Positions 23,198 through 31,695 of a stretch of 37,515 nucleotides of DNA are shown here, one piece after another. The notes beneath the pieces were generated by a model. That model had not been told where the DNA came from, ran no database searches, and saw only the letters and a program-made list of their open reading frames with translations. Within the stretch, counting starts at the first letter, position 1. Each line of letters begins with the position of its first letter. The translations under genes were made by a program, and so were the position numbers. This DNA is from an uncultured Collinsella sp. (lineage in GTDB: Bacteria; Actinomycetota; Coriobacteriia; Coriobacteriales; Coriobacteriaceae): assembly GCA_900757185.1 (NCBI GenBank), contig CAAEMX010000002.1, forward strand, positions 1 through 37,515, read 5' to 3'.

Positions 23198-23370
23198 GAA
23201 CTATTTTTTAAAAAGCGGCAACTTGCGACCCTATTGGCCTCCGATCCGGCGTGAGCAGGACGCGAAAAGTCGCGTTTGTACCCCCGATGAACTGCACATT
23301 CGCGTAAAAGATTCCCATTATGGGCAAATGGTGTCCAGGTAGTTTACGATGCGGCATCTGGGGGAGGGAC

Positions 23371-24255
23371 ATGTCGGACGCGCGCTCACTGCGAAAACAG
23401 TTCAATCGCATGCTCGCCACGTTGCTGGTTGCCCTTGCTGCTGCCGGAGCCGTAACATATGCCTGGTACATCTACAACGCCAACCGCCACATCACCGATG
23501 TCAAGATGGCCGCGGGCACGGGCGTGACCTTCCTCATCTCCAACGAGTACGACGGCGAATACAAGACCAACGCCGGCCTGAGCTTTTCGGGCCTGCTCGA
23601 TCCCGTCTCGACCGACAACGTGCTCAACGGCTTCCAAAAGGTAACGGGCTTTACCGGCGGAACCACCCAGGACTCGCTCTTTGCCAGCATGTTTGGCGCC
23701 GCCGAGCACTCCGACTACTACAAGACCTCCCTGTACCTGGCTACCAATTCGGCCGCGACCGACGTGTACCTGTCGGGCATCGATTTTACCGAGCAGGACC
23801 CGGCAAGCCCCATCTCCACCGCTCTGCGCGTGGGGCTGGTTACCTATGCTCCGGGACAGGGCGACACCGTTACGGGTCAGTATATCTTTGAGGTCTCGGG
23901 CGAGCACAATCCCCAGGCGCGCTACAACACACTCGACGGCAATGATGCCGGCGAGAACGAGCAGAATCACCTGGTGCTCGACAGCACCCGCTCCGATGGA
24001 ACAACGGTTCATTTTGACCAGCTGACTAGCGCAAACTTTTGCGACTATAACGAAGACACCGGCATCGTGAGCCTCAAGGAGGCCACGACCAAGATCTGCA
24101 GCCTGCCCGCCGCTGCCGAGGGCGCCAACCGCAGCACGCCCGTGCGCGTGGATGTGTACGTGTGGCTGGAAGGCTGCGACCCCGACTGCACCAACAACCT
24201 GGCCGCCACCAGCCTGCAATCTCTGGCGCTGCGCTTTGCCGGCAAGCGTTCGTAA
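23371..24255 (+). CDS. Exported protein with SipW-type signal peptide (surface protein C)
   Basis: The 294-residue protein opens the second half of the surface locus. Its signal has a basic start (MSDARSLRKQFNR), a hydrophobic core (14-28) and YAWY at 30-33, a slight variant of YAWF. The mature part is rich in Asp, Thr and Ser with KTSLYLATNSAATDVYLSG and ends in VYVWLEGCDPDC, the motif shared with the other members, and a closing LQSLALRFAG strand. A GGGGGAGGG site lies before the ATG. It is followed by three more genes of the same kind with gaps of 2-13 bases, so they are one operon. Confidence 0.86.
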   Translation: MSDARSLRKQFNRMLATLLVALAAAGAVTYAWYIYNANRHITDVKMAAGTGVTFLISNEYDGEYKTNAGLSFSGLLDPVSTDNVLNGFQKVTGFTGGTTQDSLFASMFGAAEHSDYYKTSLYLATNSAATDVYLSGIDFTEQDPASPISTALRVGLVTYAPGQGDTVTGQYIFEVSGEHNPQARYNTLDGNDAGENEQNHLVLDSTRSDGTTVHFDQLTSANFCDYNEDTGIVSLKEATTKICSLPAAAEGANRSTPVRVDVYVWLEGCDPDCTNNLAATSLQSLALRFAGKRS

Positions 24256-24266
24256 GGGGGCTGGAC

Positions 24267-25103
24267 ATGAGTGCATCGAACATCAAAGACATCCTGGGTT
24301 CGCGCCGTCGCATGGTTGCCGCGGCCGCATGGATGTTGGTGCTGGTAACCGCCTTGAGCGCCGCCACCTACGCCTGGTTTAGCAACTCGCGCTTCACCAA
24401 CGTGACGCCCGTGGTGCACACGGTAAGCGACGAGGGCTCCGACCTGCAGATTGGCCTTTCGGCCAACGGGCCCTGGGACACGACGGCAACGCTTGCCGCC
24501 GCCGACAAGACACTCTATCCCATCTCGACGTCAGACCTTTCCCGCTTTTGGCGCGGCACGTTCCAAAACGCCGCGGGTATCACGACCGACTACGCCGACT
24601 GCACCGCGCAGCTGGATGACTACGCCCTTTCGGGCGCGCTGTACCTTAAGGGCAGCGACAGTGCGCTCAACGTGTACCTGTACCAGGGCCAGATGGGCAT
24701 GACGAGCGACCCGCAGCTGCTGGCCGCACTGCGCCTGGGCTTGGTGATCACGACTGCGTCGGGCACGCAAACGCATATCTTTACCTGTGACGACTTGGGC
24801 AATACTGCAGGCGCCACCAACAGGCGCACCACGGCGCAGGACGGCGCGGTCGTAGCGGGTGCCGCCTCGGGTTGGAGCTACACCGCCGACCCGGCCCGTG
24901 CTATTAGCTCTTACAGCATGGATGGCACCGGTGACACGCCCACGCCGCGCGCGGGCGCCACGCCCATCTGCACGCTGGCCGCCAACGAGGTGGCAAGCGT
25001 TCGCTACGTTGTATACATGGAAGGCTGCGACGCCAATTGCATCGACGAGGCCCAGGCCCGCGATGTGGTGCTGCAGCTTGCCTTTGCTGCGGCCAAGGCG
25101 TAA
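24267..25103 (+). CDS. Exported protein with SipW-type signal peptide (surface protein D)
   Basis: The 278-residue protein has a SipW-type signal with a long positively charged start (KDILGSRRR), a hydrophobic core (16-33) and YAWF at 35-38. The mature region contains LSGALYLKGSDSALNVYLYQGQ, matching the LYLA...DVYLSG region of surface protein C, and the C-terminal VVYMEGCDANC motif. Two cysteines in that motif are shared with protein C and may form a disulphide. An AAGGGGG site precedes the ATG 11 bases after the previous stop. Confidence 0.85.
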   Translation: MSASNIKDILGSRRRMVAAAAWMLVLVTALSAATYAWFSNSRFTNVTPVVHTVSDEGSDLQIGLSANGPWDTTATLAAADKTLYPISTSDLSRFWRGTFQNAAGITTDYADCTAQLDDYALSGALYLKGSDSALNVYLYQGQMGMTSDPQLLAALRLGLVITTASGTQTHIFTCDDLGNTAGATNRRTTAQDGAVVAGAASGWSYTADPARAISSYSMDGTGDTPTPRAGATPICTLAANEVASVRYVVYMEGCDANCIDEAQARDVVLQLAFAAAKA

Positions 25104-25116
25104 GGGGGCGAGCGAC

Positions 25117-26103
25117 GTGAAAGATCAGAAGCGCATGCCAGCAGATAGCTGCGAGGCCAAAACCCAGAGCGAGAGCCCCGCGGTTCCCTCCAGCGTAGCC
25201 GCCGAGTGCCAGGTCCTCAAGGGCGCCGCCGCCCGCCGCCACGCTCGCCACGCGCGTGCCTACATCGCGCTCGTTATGGTGGCGCTCGCCGCCACCTTGG
25301 GCGCCGCGACCTACGCCTGGTTTACCAACAACATGAAGGTCAACACCAATTCGGTGAGCGTGCACAGCGACACGTCCAAGCTGGTGCTGGAGCTGGGCGA
25401 CGCCGATCGCGGCAGCTGGTCGCAGCAGGGCGATGTTTCCCTGACTTCCAATGCGACTGGCGCCGTGACGCTCTATCCGGTCTCGACCTTCGATCTCAAC
25501 GGCTTTGCTGCCTGCGCGCAAAACAACTCCGCCGGCGATGCCACGGTGTTTGAGCAGGCAAAAGACAACGGTTCCGCGTTCTACCACGGCTGGATCAATC
25601 TGCGCCCCACCATTACCGGAACGGGCGCCAGCAAAGTAAAGGGTAAGGTCAGCTTGTATCTGGCCGAATCGCTGGTCCCGCAGGGCGCCGATGCCGAGCT
25701 GCTGCGCGCGGCCCGCGTGGGCATAAAGATCTCGAGCGGCAACCAGGTGCTTGCCACCAACATCTTTGAACTCGACGGCTCCGATAGTGGTCACCGCGCC
25801 GAGCACCCGGCGACTGCCCCTGCAGGCCTGGCGGGCTACACCGAGGGCATGCTCCTGGGCTGGCAAAACGGTCAGCTCACCTGCGGCGCCAACGTGACGC
25901 AGGACCCGGCCACCTTTACGCTGGACACGAGCGAGACGGCCGCGCGTCCGCAAAACACGCTTGCCACGCTGGGGCTTGACCAGACCTATCGTTTGGATAT
26001 CTATTACTACATCGAGGGCACCGATCCCGATAGCGCCGACTATCTCTATCAAGATCCGGGCACCTTGCACCTGGCGCTCTTTGCGACCTTGGACGGTGAG
26101 TAG
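25117..26103 (+). CDS. Exported protein with SipW-type signal peptide (surface protein E)
   Basis: The 328-residue protein begins with GTG at 25117, eight bases after an AAGGGGG site; ATG 25135 is an alternative. An unusually long N-terminal region (about 47 residues, with a basic AARRHARHARAY stretch) precedes the hydrophobic core (49-64) and YAWF at 66-69. The mature region includes KVSLYLAESLVPQ, LLRAARVGIKISSGNQVLATNIFELDG and ends in IYYYIEGTDPDS, where the usual cysteine is serine. The closing strand is LHLALFATLDGE. The sequence is the most divergent of the four tandem members around the motif. Confidence 0.83.
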   Translation: MKDQKRMPADSCEAKTQSESPAVPSSVAAECQVLKGAAARRHARHARAYIALVMVALAATLGAATYAWFTNNMKVNTNSVSVHSDTSKLVLELGDADRGSWSQQGDVSLTSNATGAVTLYPVSTFDLNGFAACAQNNSAGDATVFEQAKDNGSAFYHGWINLRPTITGTGASKVKGKVSLYLAESLVPQGADAELLRAARVGIKISSGNQVLATNIFELDGSDSGHRAEHPATAPAGLAGYTEGMLLGWQNGQLTCGANVTQDPATFTLDTSETAARPQNTLATLGLDQTYRLDIYYYIEGTDPDSADYLYQDPGTLHLALFATLDGE

Positions 26104-26105
26104 CA

Positions 26106-26894
26106 ATGGCACACGCCACGCCCGCCACCGGCAAGCCCGCCGGCGCGCAAGCCCCCGCCGACACCGACCTGCGCCGCAAGCTCACCACCACCGTGGTGCT
26201 GGTCCTGTTTGCCCTGGTGGCGATAGCCATGGCAACGTTTGCCTGGTTCTCCATCGCCGATAGCGCCAAGACCCGCATGCTCATGATCGACGCCAACGCC
26301 GACGGTTCGCTGCGCTTTGACCTGGACGAGCATGCCACCTTCGAAGAGTACGTCCACAGTCTGAGCTTCGACCAGATCTCGGCGCGCATCGCCAGCGAAA
26401 AGGGCGTGGACATCGACGCGTCCAAGCTCAAACCCGTCACCACGAGCGACTACCAGACCTTTACCTTCGAGGACGGCTCCACCGCCGATCCCGCCACCGG
26501 CGCCTACCTGGAGTTTACGCTGCACTTTATGAGCAGTACGGACCTGCGCGTTCGCCTGACCGGGCAGGATGGCGACGGCGGCGTGTCCGGCACGCGGTTT
26601 AGCTCCGATACACAGGGCATGGCCAGTGCCATGCGTATGAGCTTTACCGCCGATGGTCGAACGTGGGTCTACAGCCCTAACGGGGGCGGCGGTTCATCTG
26701 GCTCGGCCACCGTCTTTGGGCTCGACTCGGGCGAGGCGACCGCGGCCAGCGACATGTTCGACCTGATGACAGAAACGGACAAGCCGGTAACCGTTCGCAT
26801 ATGGCTCGAGGGAACGGACCCAAATTGCACTAATATGCTAAAGGGAGCTAACTATTCGGTTTCGATGCGCTTCGAGGGCATCGAGGAACAGTAG
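26106..26894 (+). CDS. Exported protein with SipW-type signal peptide (surface protein F)
   Basis: The 262-residue protein starts two bases after the previous stop. An Ala/Pro-rich N-terminus and DLRRKL are followed by a hydrophobic core (28-43) and FAWF at 45-48. The mature part has more charged and helical sequence near its start (DEHATFEEYVHSLSFDQISARIASEKG) than the other members. It ends in VRIWLEGTDPNC and the strand YSVSMRFEGIEEQ. It lies directly upstream of the first peptidase gene. Its distinct start suggests a different structural role, perhaps a minor or adaptor subunit, but that is inference. Confidence 0.84.
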   Translation: MAHATPATGKPAGAQAPADTDLRRKLTTTVVLVLFALVAIAMATFAWFSIADSAKTRMLMIDANADGSLRFDLDEHATFEEYVHSLSFDQISARIASEKGVDIDASKLKPVTTSDYQTFTFEDGSTADPATGAYLEFTLHFMSSTDLRVRLTGQDGDGGVSGTRFSSDTQGMASAMRMSFTADGRTWVYSPNGGGGSSGSATVFGLDSGEATAASDMFDLMTETDKPVTVRIWLEGTDPNCTNMLKGANYSVSMRFEGIEEQ

Positions 26895-26954
26895 ATATGC
26901 ACGGCGGCCACCGGGCCGCGCACGACCTAGACAGACACGGTAGTAAGGGACATT

Positions 26955-27701
26955 ATGCAATCTGTTAAAAAAGTCGCATCCATCGCGCTGAGCGTTGTCA
27001 TGTGGATCATCATCCTGGTGGCGGCCCTGTATGCGTTTACCACGCTCGCCACGCGCGAGGACGGCAGCGTCTCTGACATCGCCGGCTTCACCCCGCTCGC
27101 CGTGCAGTCCGACTCCATGGCTCCCACGTTTAACAAGGGCGACCTCATCTTCATCAAAAAGTGCGACACCTCCAAGCTCGAGGTGGGCGACATCGTGACG
27201 TTCCATACCATCATCGACAACGAGTACGCGCTCAACACGCACCGCATCGCCGCCATCGACGAGGTCAACGGCATGCGCAGCTTTACCACCAAGGGCGATA
27301 ACAACGACGTGGCCGATACGCACATCATCAGCGACGGCGACATCGTGGGCAAGTACGTGTTTGCGTTGCCGCAGATGGGCAAGGTCATGGACTTCCTGTC
27401 CAGCTCCATGGGCTTCCTCATTGTGATTGTGCTGCCCATGCTGTTGTTCTTTATCTACCAGGTGTATCACCTCATCGTGGTGGGCATGAACCTCAAGCGC
27501 GCTATGGCCGAGGAGGACCGCCTGGCCGCCGCGGCTGCCATCGTGGACGCCGAGGGCAAGGGTGACACTACCGTCACGGCCGATAACGCCGCCGAGCAGC
27601 TTGCCCAGGCCGAGGCCAAGCTCGAGGAAGCTCGTCGTTTAAAGGCCGAGGCCGAGGCGGCGATGAACGCGACCAAGCAGGAGGGTACCGACGGTGAGTG
27701 A
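26955..27701 (+). CDS. SipW-like (ER-type) signal peptidase I, copy 1
   Basis: The 248-residue membrane peptidase has an N-terminal membrane segment (about 10-30), the nucleophile Ser54 in SDSMAPTF, and a histidine (His96 in LNTHRIAAI) where bacterial enzymes have lysine. This marks the Ser/His ER-type branch that includes SipW. A TKGDNND box follows near 116-122, then a second membrane segment (about 155-178) and a long charged Ala/Glu cytoplasmic tail. SipW-like enzymes cut the signals of TasA/camelysin-type proteins, and the four genes just upstream encode such proteins. An AAGGGA site precedes the ATG. Its end overlaps the AAA+ gene's start by eight bases. Confidence 0.92.
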   Translation: MQSVKKVASIALSVVMWIIILVAALYAFTTLATREDGSVSDIAGFTPLAVQSDSMAPTFNKGDLIFIKKCDTSKLEVGDIVTFHTIIDNEYALNTHRIAAIDEVNGMRSFTTKGDNNDVADTHIISDGDIVGKYVFALPQMGKVMDFLSSSMGFLIVIVLPMLLFFIYQVYHLIVVGMNLKRAMAEEDRLAAAAAIVDAEGKGDTTVTADNAAEQLAQAEAKLEEARRLKAEAEAAMNATKQEGTDGE

Positions 27702-29388
27702 GTTTCTGGGATTTGCCTGGGAGCTGCTGGCAAAGGTTGTCTACAACGTCGTTGCCGTTGTGAGCTCCATCCTTAACCTGCTGGTGTTTGGCTGGGTTGA
27801 GTACTTCAACATCTTTATGACCTACTTCACCACGTTTGACCTGGTGGGCAAGATCGGCGCGGTCATTCTGTTTGCCATGCTCATCGCAGTCCCCGTGCTG
27901 ATTGTGGCCATTCTGATCCACCACTACCGCATCAACCGTCGCCTGCATCGCGACGACACGTCCAACAAGGCGCTCTATCGCGAGATCGGCCGCCTGAACA
28001 AGCAGGTGCTCGACCTCATGGACGAGAAGAACAAGCTGCTGGCGCTCAAGGTCAATGCCATGGGCGGCACCAAGCAGATTCCGTACGTGGGTGCCTCGGC
28101 CCTGGCCGACGACCACCTGCCCACGGTGGGCAACGTGGTGGGCGCCGCTGCGGGCGCCGCTGCGGGCGAGGGCGCCGCGGCGACGGCCGTCATGTCGGGC
28201 AACGCGTCGCTCGCGCTCGACGGTGCGGGCGTCAAGGATGCCGCGGCCGCCATGGCCAAGGCGACCGTCGAGGCCAAGACCCTTGCCGAGGAAAAAGAAA
28301 TCGCCCAGGCCAACCGCTTCCCCAAGCTGTCCCTGGTGGACCTTAAGTACCGCGACTGGGAATCGCCGGTCTACGACGATGCCATCTCGCTGGAGGACTT
28401 TGTCGACAGCTTCCGCGCGTTTGCGTGCAGCCAGATGAAGCTCTACTACACGCCCGAGATCATCCGCCGCTTTGTGGCCGGCATGGCCGCCTCCAAGCTG
28501 CTGATCCTGGAGGGCATCTCGGGTACCGGTAAGACGTCGCTGCCCTACAGCTTTAGCCGCTACTTGGACAACCCCGCGACCATCGTTTCGGTGCAGCCGA
28601 GCTTCCGCGACCGCACCGAGGTGCTGGGCTACTTCAACGAGTTTTCCAAGCGCTTTAACGAGACCGAGTTCCTCCGCGCCGTGTATGAGGCGGGCCTTCG
28701 CCAGGACCCGTCCATGATCGTGCTCGACGAGATGAACCTCGCCCGCGTGGAGTACTACTTTGCCGAGATCCTGTCGGTGCTCGAGATGCCCAGCCACGAC
28801 GAATGGGTGCTCGACCTGGTGCCCACCCAGTGGGCCGCCGACCCCAAGGCCCTGCACGACGGCAAGCTCACCATTCCCGACAGCCTGTGGTTTATCGGCA
28901 CGGCCAACAACGACGACTCCACCTTTACCATCACGGACAAGGTGTACGACCGCGCAATCCCCATCGAGCTCAACGAGCGCGCCGACGCGTTTGAGTGCGA
29001 GCCGCACGAGCGCGTGCACGTGACGGCCGATCACCTGCAGTATCTATTCCAAAAGGCCAAGGTCGAGTATGTGATCGACGAGGAGCTGCTCCAGAAGATG
29101 CACAAGCTGGACCAGTACCTGCAGACCCGCTTTAAGCTGGCCTTTGGTAACCGTATCATCAAGCAGATGTACGACTTCATCCCCGTGTACGTGGCGTGCG
29201 GCGGCACCGAGCTGGGCGGCATGGACTACATCATCGCCCGCAAGGTGCTCAAGAAGTTTGAGTCCATGAACGTGAGCTTTGTGCGCGACGAGATGAAGGG
29301 CCTGATCGAGTACATCGAGAAGACCTTTGGCGAGGGCGGCCTGCCCGATTCCGTCATGTACTTGCAGCGGATCCAGAACTTCTACTAA
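27694..29388 (+). CDS. Membrane-anchored McrB-like AAA+ ATPase
   Basis: The 564-residue protein starts at GTG 27694 inside the peptidase gene, after a GAGGG site. Two membrane segments (about 12-35 and 55-76) are followed by a short coiled coil (92-120), an Ala/Gly-rich linker (150-200) and a MoxR/McrB-type AAA+ domain. Walker A is GISGTGKTS (about 274-282), Walker B is MIVLDEMNLARVEYYF (about 341-356), the sensor-1 loop is GTANNDD (402-408), and the arginine-finger candidate is in KVYDRA. VEYYFAEILSVLE is the McrB hallmark, but I see no methylated-DNA-binding domain, and the membrane anchor is foreign to McrB. Placed between two SipW-like peptidases, it probably powers a step in surface-protein secretion or assembly. 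That role is inferred. Confidence 0.85.
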   Translation: MSEFLGFAWELLAKVVYNVVAVVSSILNLLVFGWVEYFNIFMTYFTTFDLVGKIGAVILFAMLIAVPVLIVAILIHHYRINRRLHRDDTSNKALYREIGRLNKQVLDLMDEKNKLLALKVNAMGGTKQIPYVGASALADDHLPTVGNVVGAAAGAAAGEGAAATAVMSGNASLALDGAGVKDAAAAMAKATVEAKTLAEEKEIAQANRFPKLSLVDLKYRDWESPVYDDAISLEDFVDSFRAFACSQMKLYYTPEIIRRFVAGMAASKLLILEGISGTGKTSLPYSFSRYLDNPATIVSVQPSFRDRTEVLGYFNEFSKRFNETEFLRAVYEAGLRQDPSMIVLDEMNLARVEYYFAEILSVLEMPSHDEWVLDLVPTQWAADPKALHDGKLTIPDSLWFIGTANNDDSTFTITDKVYDRAIPIELNERADAFECEPHERVHVTADHLQYLFQKAKVEYVIDEELLQKMHKLDQYLQTRFKLAFGNRIIKQMYDFIPVYVACGGTELGGMDYIIARKVLKKFESMNVSFVRDEMKGLIEYIEKTFGEGGLPDSVMYLQRIQNFY

Positions 29389-29400
29389 TGCTGTAAGTGC

Positions 29401-29429
29401 GGGGCGGCGTGATGTCGCCTCGCCCCTTT
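29401..29429 (+). terminator. Hairpin between the AAA+ and DUF2357 genes (attenuator candidate)
   Basis: GGGGCGGCG (29401-29409) pairs with CGCCTCGCCCC (29416-29426) with a small bulge, followed by TTTCC. It may lower expression of the downstream pair. Confidence 0.55.
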
Positions 29430-29457
29430 CCGATCGATCCAATCTATGGAGTAACCC

Positions 29458-31695
29458 ATGTCCGAGACCATTCAGGACCTCTATACCAGCTTCTCCGAGC
29501 AGATGGAGCCCATCCAGGAGGACAGCCGCTACTTCCGCTATCTGTTTGAGATGGCGCAGGCCTCGGGCACCACGATCGAACAGCAGCGCGAGGAGCTCGT
29601 CAAGGTGGTGGACGAGGAATGGATCAGCATGATCGAGGACTCGCTCGACGCCATCAACACCATCATCGAAAAGCCGCGCCGCTTTATCACCACCGAGGAA
29701 GAGGTGGTGCCGGTCTCGCTCGCCAAAAAGATCAGCGCCGACAGCGTTCGCCATCTGAGCCAAAACACGCAGTTTTTGGCGCCGAGCGACGACGGCGGAG
29801 TTCACCCCACGCGCATCCTCAATGTCAATACCGTTGAGACCTACGACCTGTACGAGAACCGCTTTATCTACCACTTGATTCAGCGCCTGCTGACGTTTGT
29901 GGACAAGCGCACCGACGTGATCTTTTGGTCGACGGGCAACGAGATCCGCAACCGCTTTAAGATGCACAGCAAGATCGACGACGCGTACGAAGAGATCGAG
30001 TACAACGTCGAGATGACGGTCAAAAACCGCCAGAGCTTTGCCGAGAACGACGCCGACAACATGGACGTCTTTATGCGCATCGACCGCGTGCGTCGCCTGG
30101 TCATGGCGCTGCGCGGCGCGTCATTCTGCCAGATCATGAACGGCTGCAGCGCGGTCCGCAGCCCCATCCAGCGCACCAACCTCATCATGAAGGACCCCAA
30201 CTACCGCAAGTGCTACCAGCTGTGGCAGTTTATGGAGCGCTACGACAAGGTGGGCTACAACATCGACGTGCAGCAGCAGTCACTGGCGTTCGATGACGAG
30301 TACATGGTGCAGATGTACACCAACCTCATTAACAACTACACCGTCTTTAAGAGCCTGACCGATGACGAGCGCAACCTGCAGGAGCTCGAGAGCGTGCAAC
30401 ACGCGCCGGTGGCGCCCAAGTTTATTAAGGAGATTAAGGAGGAGCAGGTCGATAGCCCCGACCTGCCCGACGTCGAGGTCCGGCGCGTGTTTGTGGAGGA
30501 GGTCACGCAGGCCCAGCTCGATGCCGAGCAGGCGCTGGCCGAGGCCCGCGAGCAGATCGAGGAGCTGCAGGGCCAGGTGAAATCCTGGAAGGTGCAGGCG
30601 CACGCGTTGACCGACGAGCGCGACGACCTGGCCGACGAACTGGACGAGGCCAAGACGCGCGAGCTGGCGTTGACGCAGCGCGCTCAGATGGCCGAGGCCG
30701 ATGTCGAGGAACTGCGCGCCTCGCTGGAGGATGTCGAGGCCGGTAAAAAAGCTGCCGAGGATGCCGCTGCAGAAGCACGTGAGACCGCGGCGGCTCAGCT
30801 TGAGCGGATGCGCGCCGAGGCCGATGCCGAGGTCTCAGTCGCCCGCGCCGACGCGGACGCCAAGGTTGCTGCCGCCGAGCAGGCGGCTTCCGAGCAGGTC
30901 GCGCAGGTTAAGAGCGATGCTACTGCGGCCCTGGCCGCCAAGACGGCGGCCGACGCTGCCGAGCTGCAGGCCACCAAGGACACTGCTGCGGCCGAGCTCG
31001 CCGCCGTGCGCGAGGCCTCTGCCAAGGAGATGGCCGAGCTGCATGCCAAGTTGGACGCCGCCAAGCTGCAGATCGAGGAAGTGCAGCTGACGGCCGAACG
31101 CGATGTCCGTGCCGCGCAGGAGGCTGCCGACGCCGCCGCTGCTGTGGCGGAGCAGAAGCTCGCCGACACCGTCGTCGCGGCCGAGGAGAAGGTTGCCGCC
31201 GCCCAGCAGGCCGCCGATGCTGCGATCGACGCCGCCCGTGCTGCCGCCGATTCTGCCGTTGAGCAGGCTACGGTGGATGCCAGCGAGAAGGTCGCCGCTG
31301 CCGCTGCCGAGCGCGATGCCGCCGCGCGTGCCGCCGAGGAGGCTCGTGCCGACGCCGACGCGCGTGCCGCCGCAGCCGAGCTCGAGGCAGGGGAGCGTAT
31401 TGAGCAGGAACTCGCCGCCGCCAAGGCCGCGCACGAGCGCGAGCTCGAGGCCGCCCGCGCGGAGATGCAGCAACGCTTGGACTCGTTGGCACACGAGCTG
31501 GAGCAGTCCGAGCGCGATCGCGCCCGCGCCGAGCGCCGTGCCGAGGGCAACAGCCTGTCGCGCTATCTGCTGGCTCGCTTGCGCGGAGAGGCCGCCGAGG
31601 GCGATGTCGCCACGACCGTTGAGGGAGATGAGACCGACGTTTCGGCATCTGACGCCACTGACGTCGAGCCTTCCGCAAAGGACGCCGACAAGTGA
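29458..31695 (+). CDS. DUF2357-like protein with very long C-terminal coiled coil
   Basis: The 745-residue protein has an N-terminal region (about 1-310) resembling DUF2357, the usual partner of McrB-like ATPases: SVRHLSQNTQFLA, ILNVNTVETYDLYENRFIYHLIQRLLTF, and FCQIMNGC...IQRTNLIMKDPNYRKCYQLW. In that family a PD-(D/E)XK nuclease normally follows. Here residues 335-700 are instead an almost pure Ala/Glu coiled coil of some 370 residues with no nuclease motif, and the end is an acidic tail. There is no signal or membrane segment, so it should be a long cytoplasmic rod bound to the membrane AAA+ protein encoded just upstream. A GGAG site precedes the ATG. The next gene, a peptidase, starts at its stop codon. 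Confidence 0.8.
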   Translation: MSETIQDLYTSFSEQMEPIQEDSRYFRYLFEMAQASGTTIEQQREELVKVVDEEWISMIEDSLDAINTIIEKPRRFITTEEEVVPVSLAKKISADSVRHLSQNTQFLAPSDDGGVHPTRILNVNTVETYDLYENRFIYHLIQRLLTFVDKRTDVIFWSTGNEIRNRFKMHSKIDDAYEEIEYNVEMTVKNRQSFAENDADNMDVFMRIDRVRRLVMALRGASFCQIMNGCSAVRSPIQRTNLIMKDPNYRKCYQLWQFMERYDKVGYNIDVQQQSLAFDDEYMVQMYTNLINNYTVFKSLTDDERNLQELESVQHAPVAPKFIKEIKEEQVDSPDLPDVEVRRVFVEEVTQAQLDAEQALAEAREQIEELQGQVKSWKVQAHALTDERDDLADELDEAKTRELALTQRAQMAEADVEELRASLEDVEAGKKAAEDAAAEARETAAAQLERMRAEADAEVSVARADADAKVAAAEQAASEQVAQVKSDATAALAAKTAADAAELQATKDTAAAELAAVREASAKEMAELHAKLDAAKLQIEEVQLTAERDVRAAQEAADAAAAVAEQKLADTVVAAEEKVAAAQQAADAAIDAARAAADSAVEQATVDASEKVAAAAAERDAAARAAEEARADADARAAAAELEAGERIEQELAAAKAAHERELEAARAEMQQRLDSLAHELEQSERDRARAERRAEGNSLSRYLLARLRGEAAEGDVATTVEGDETDVSASDATDVEPSAKDADK

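Noticed and set aside
27694..31695. Type IV restriction (McrBC) defence system
   Set aside because: The ATPase is membrane-anchored without a DNA-recognition domain, the partner lacks a visible nuclease, and both sit in an operon with signal peptidases.
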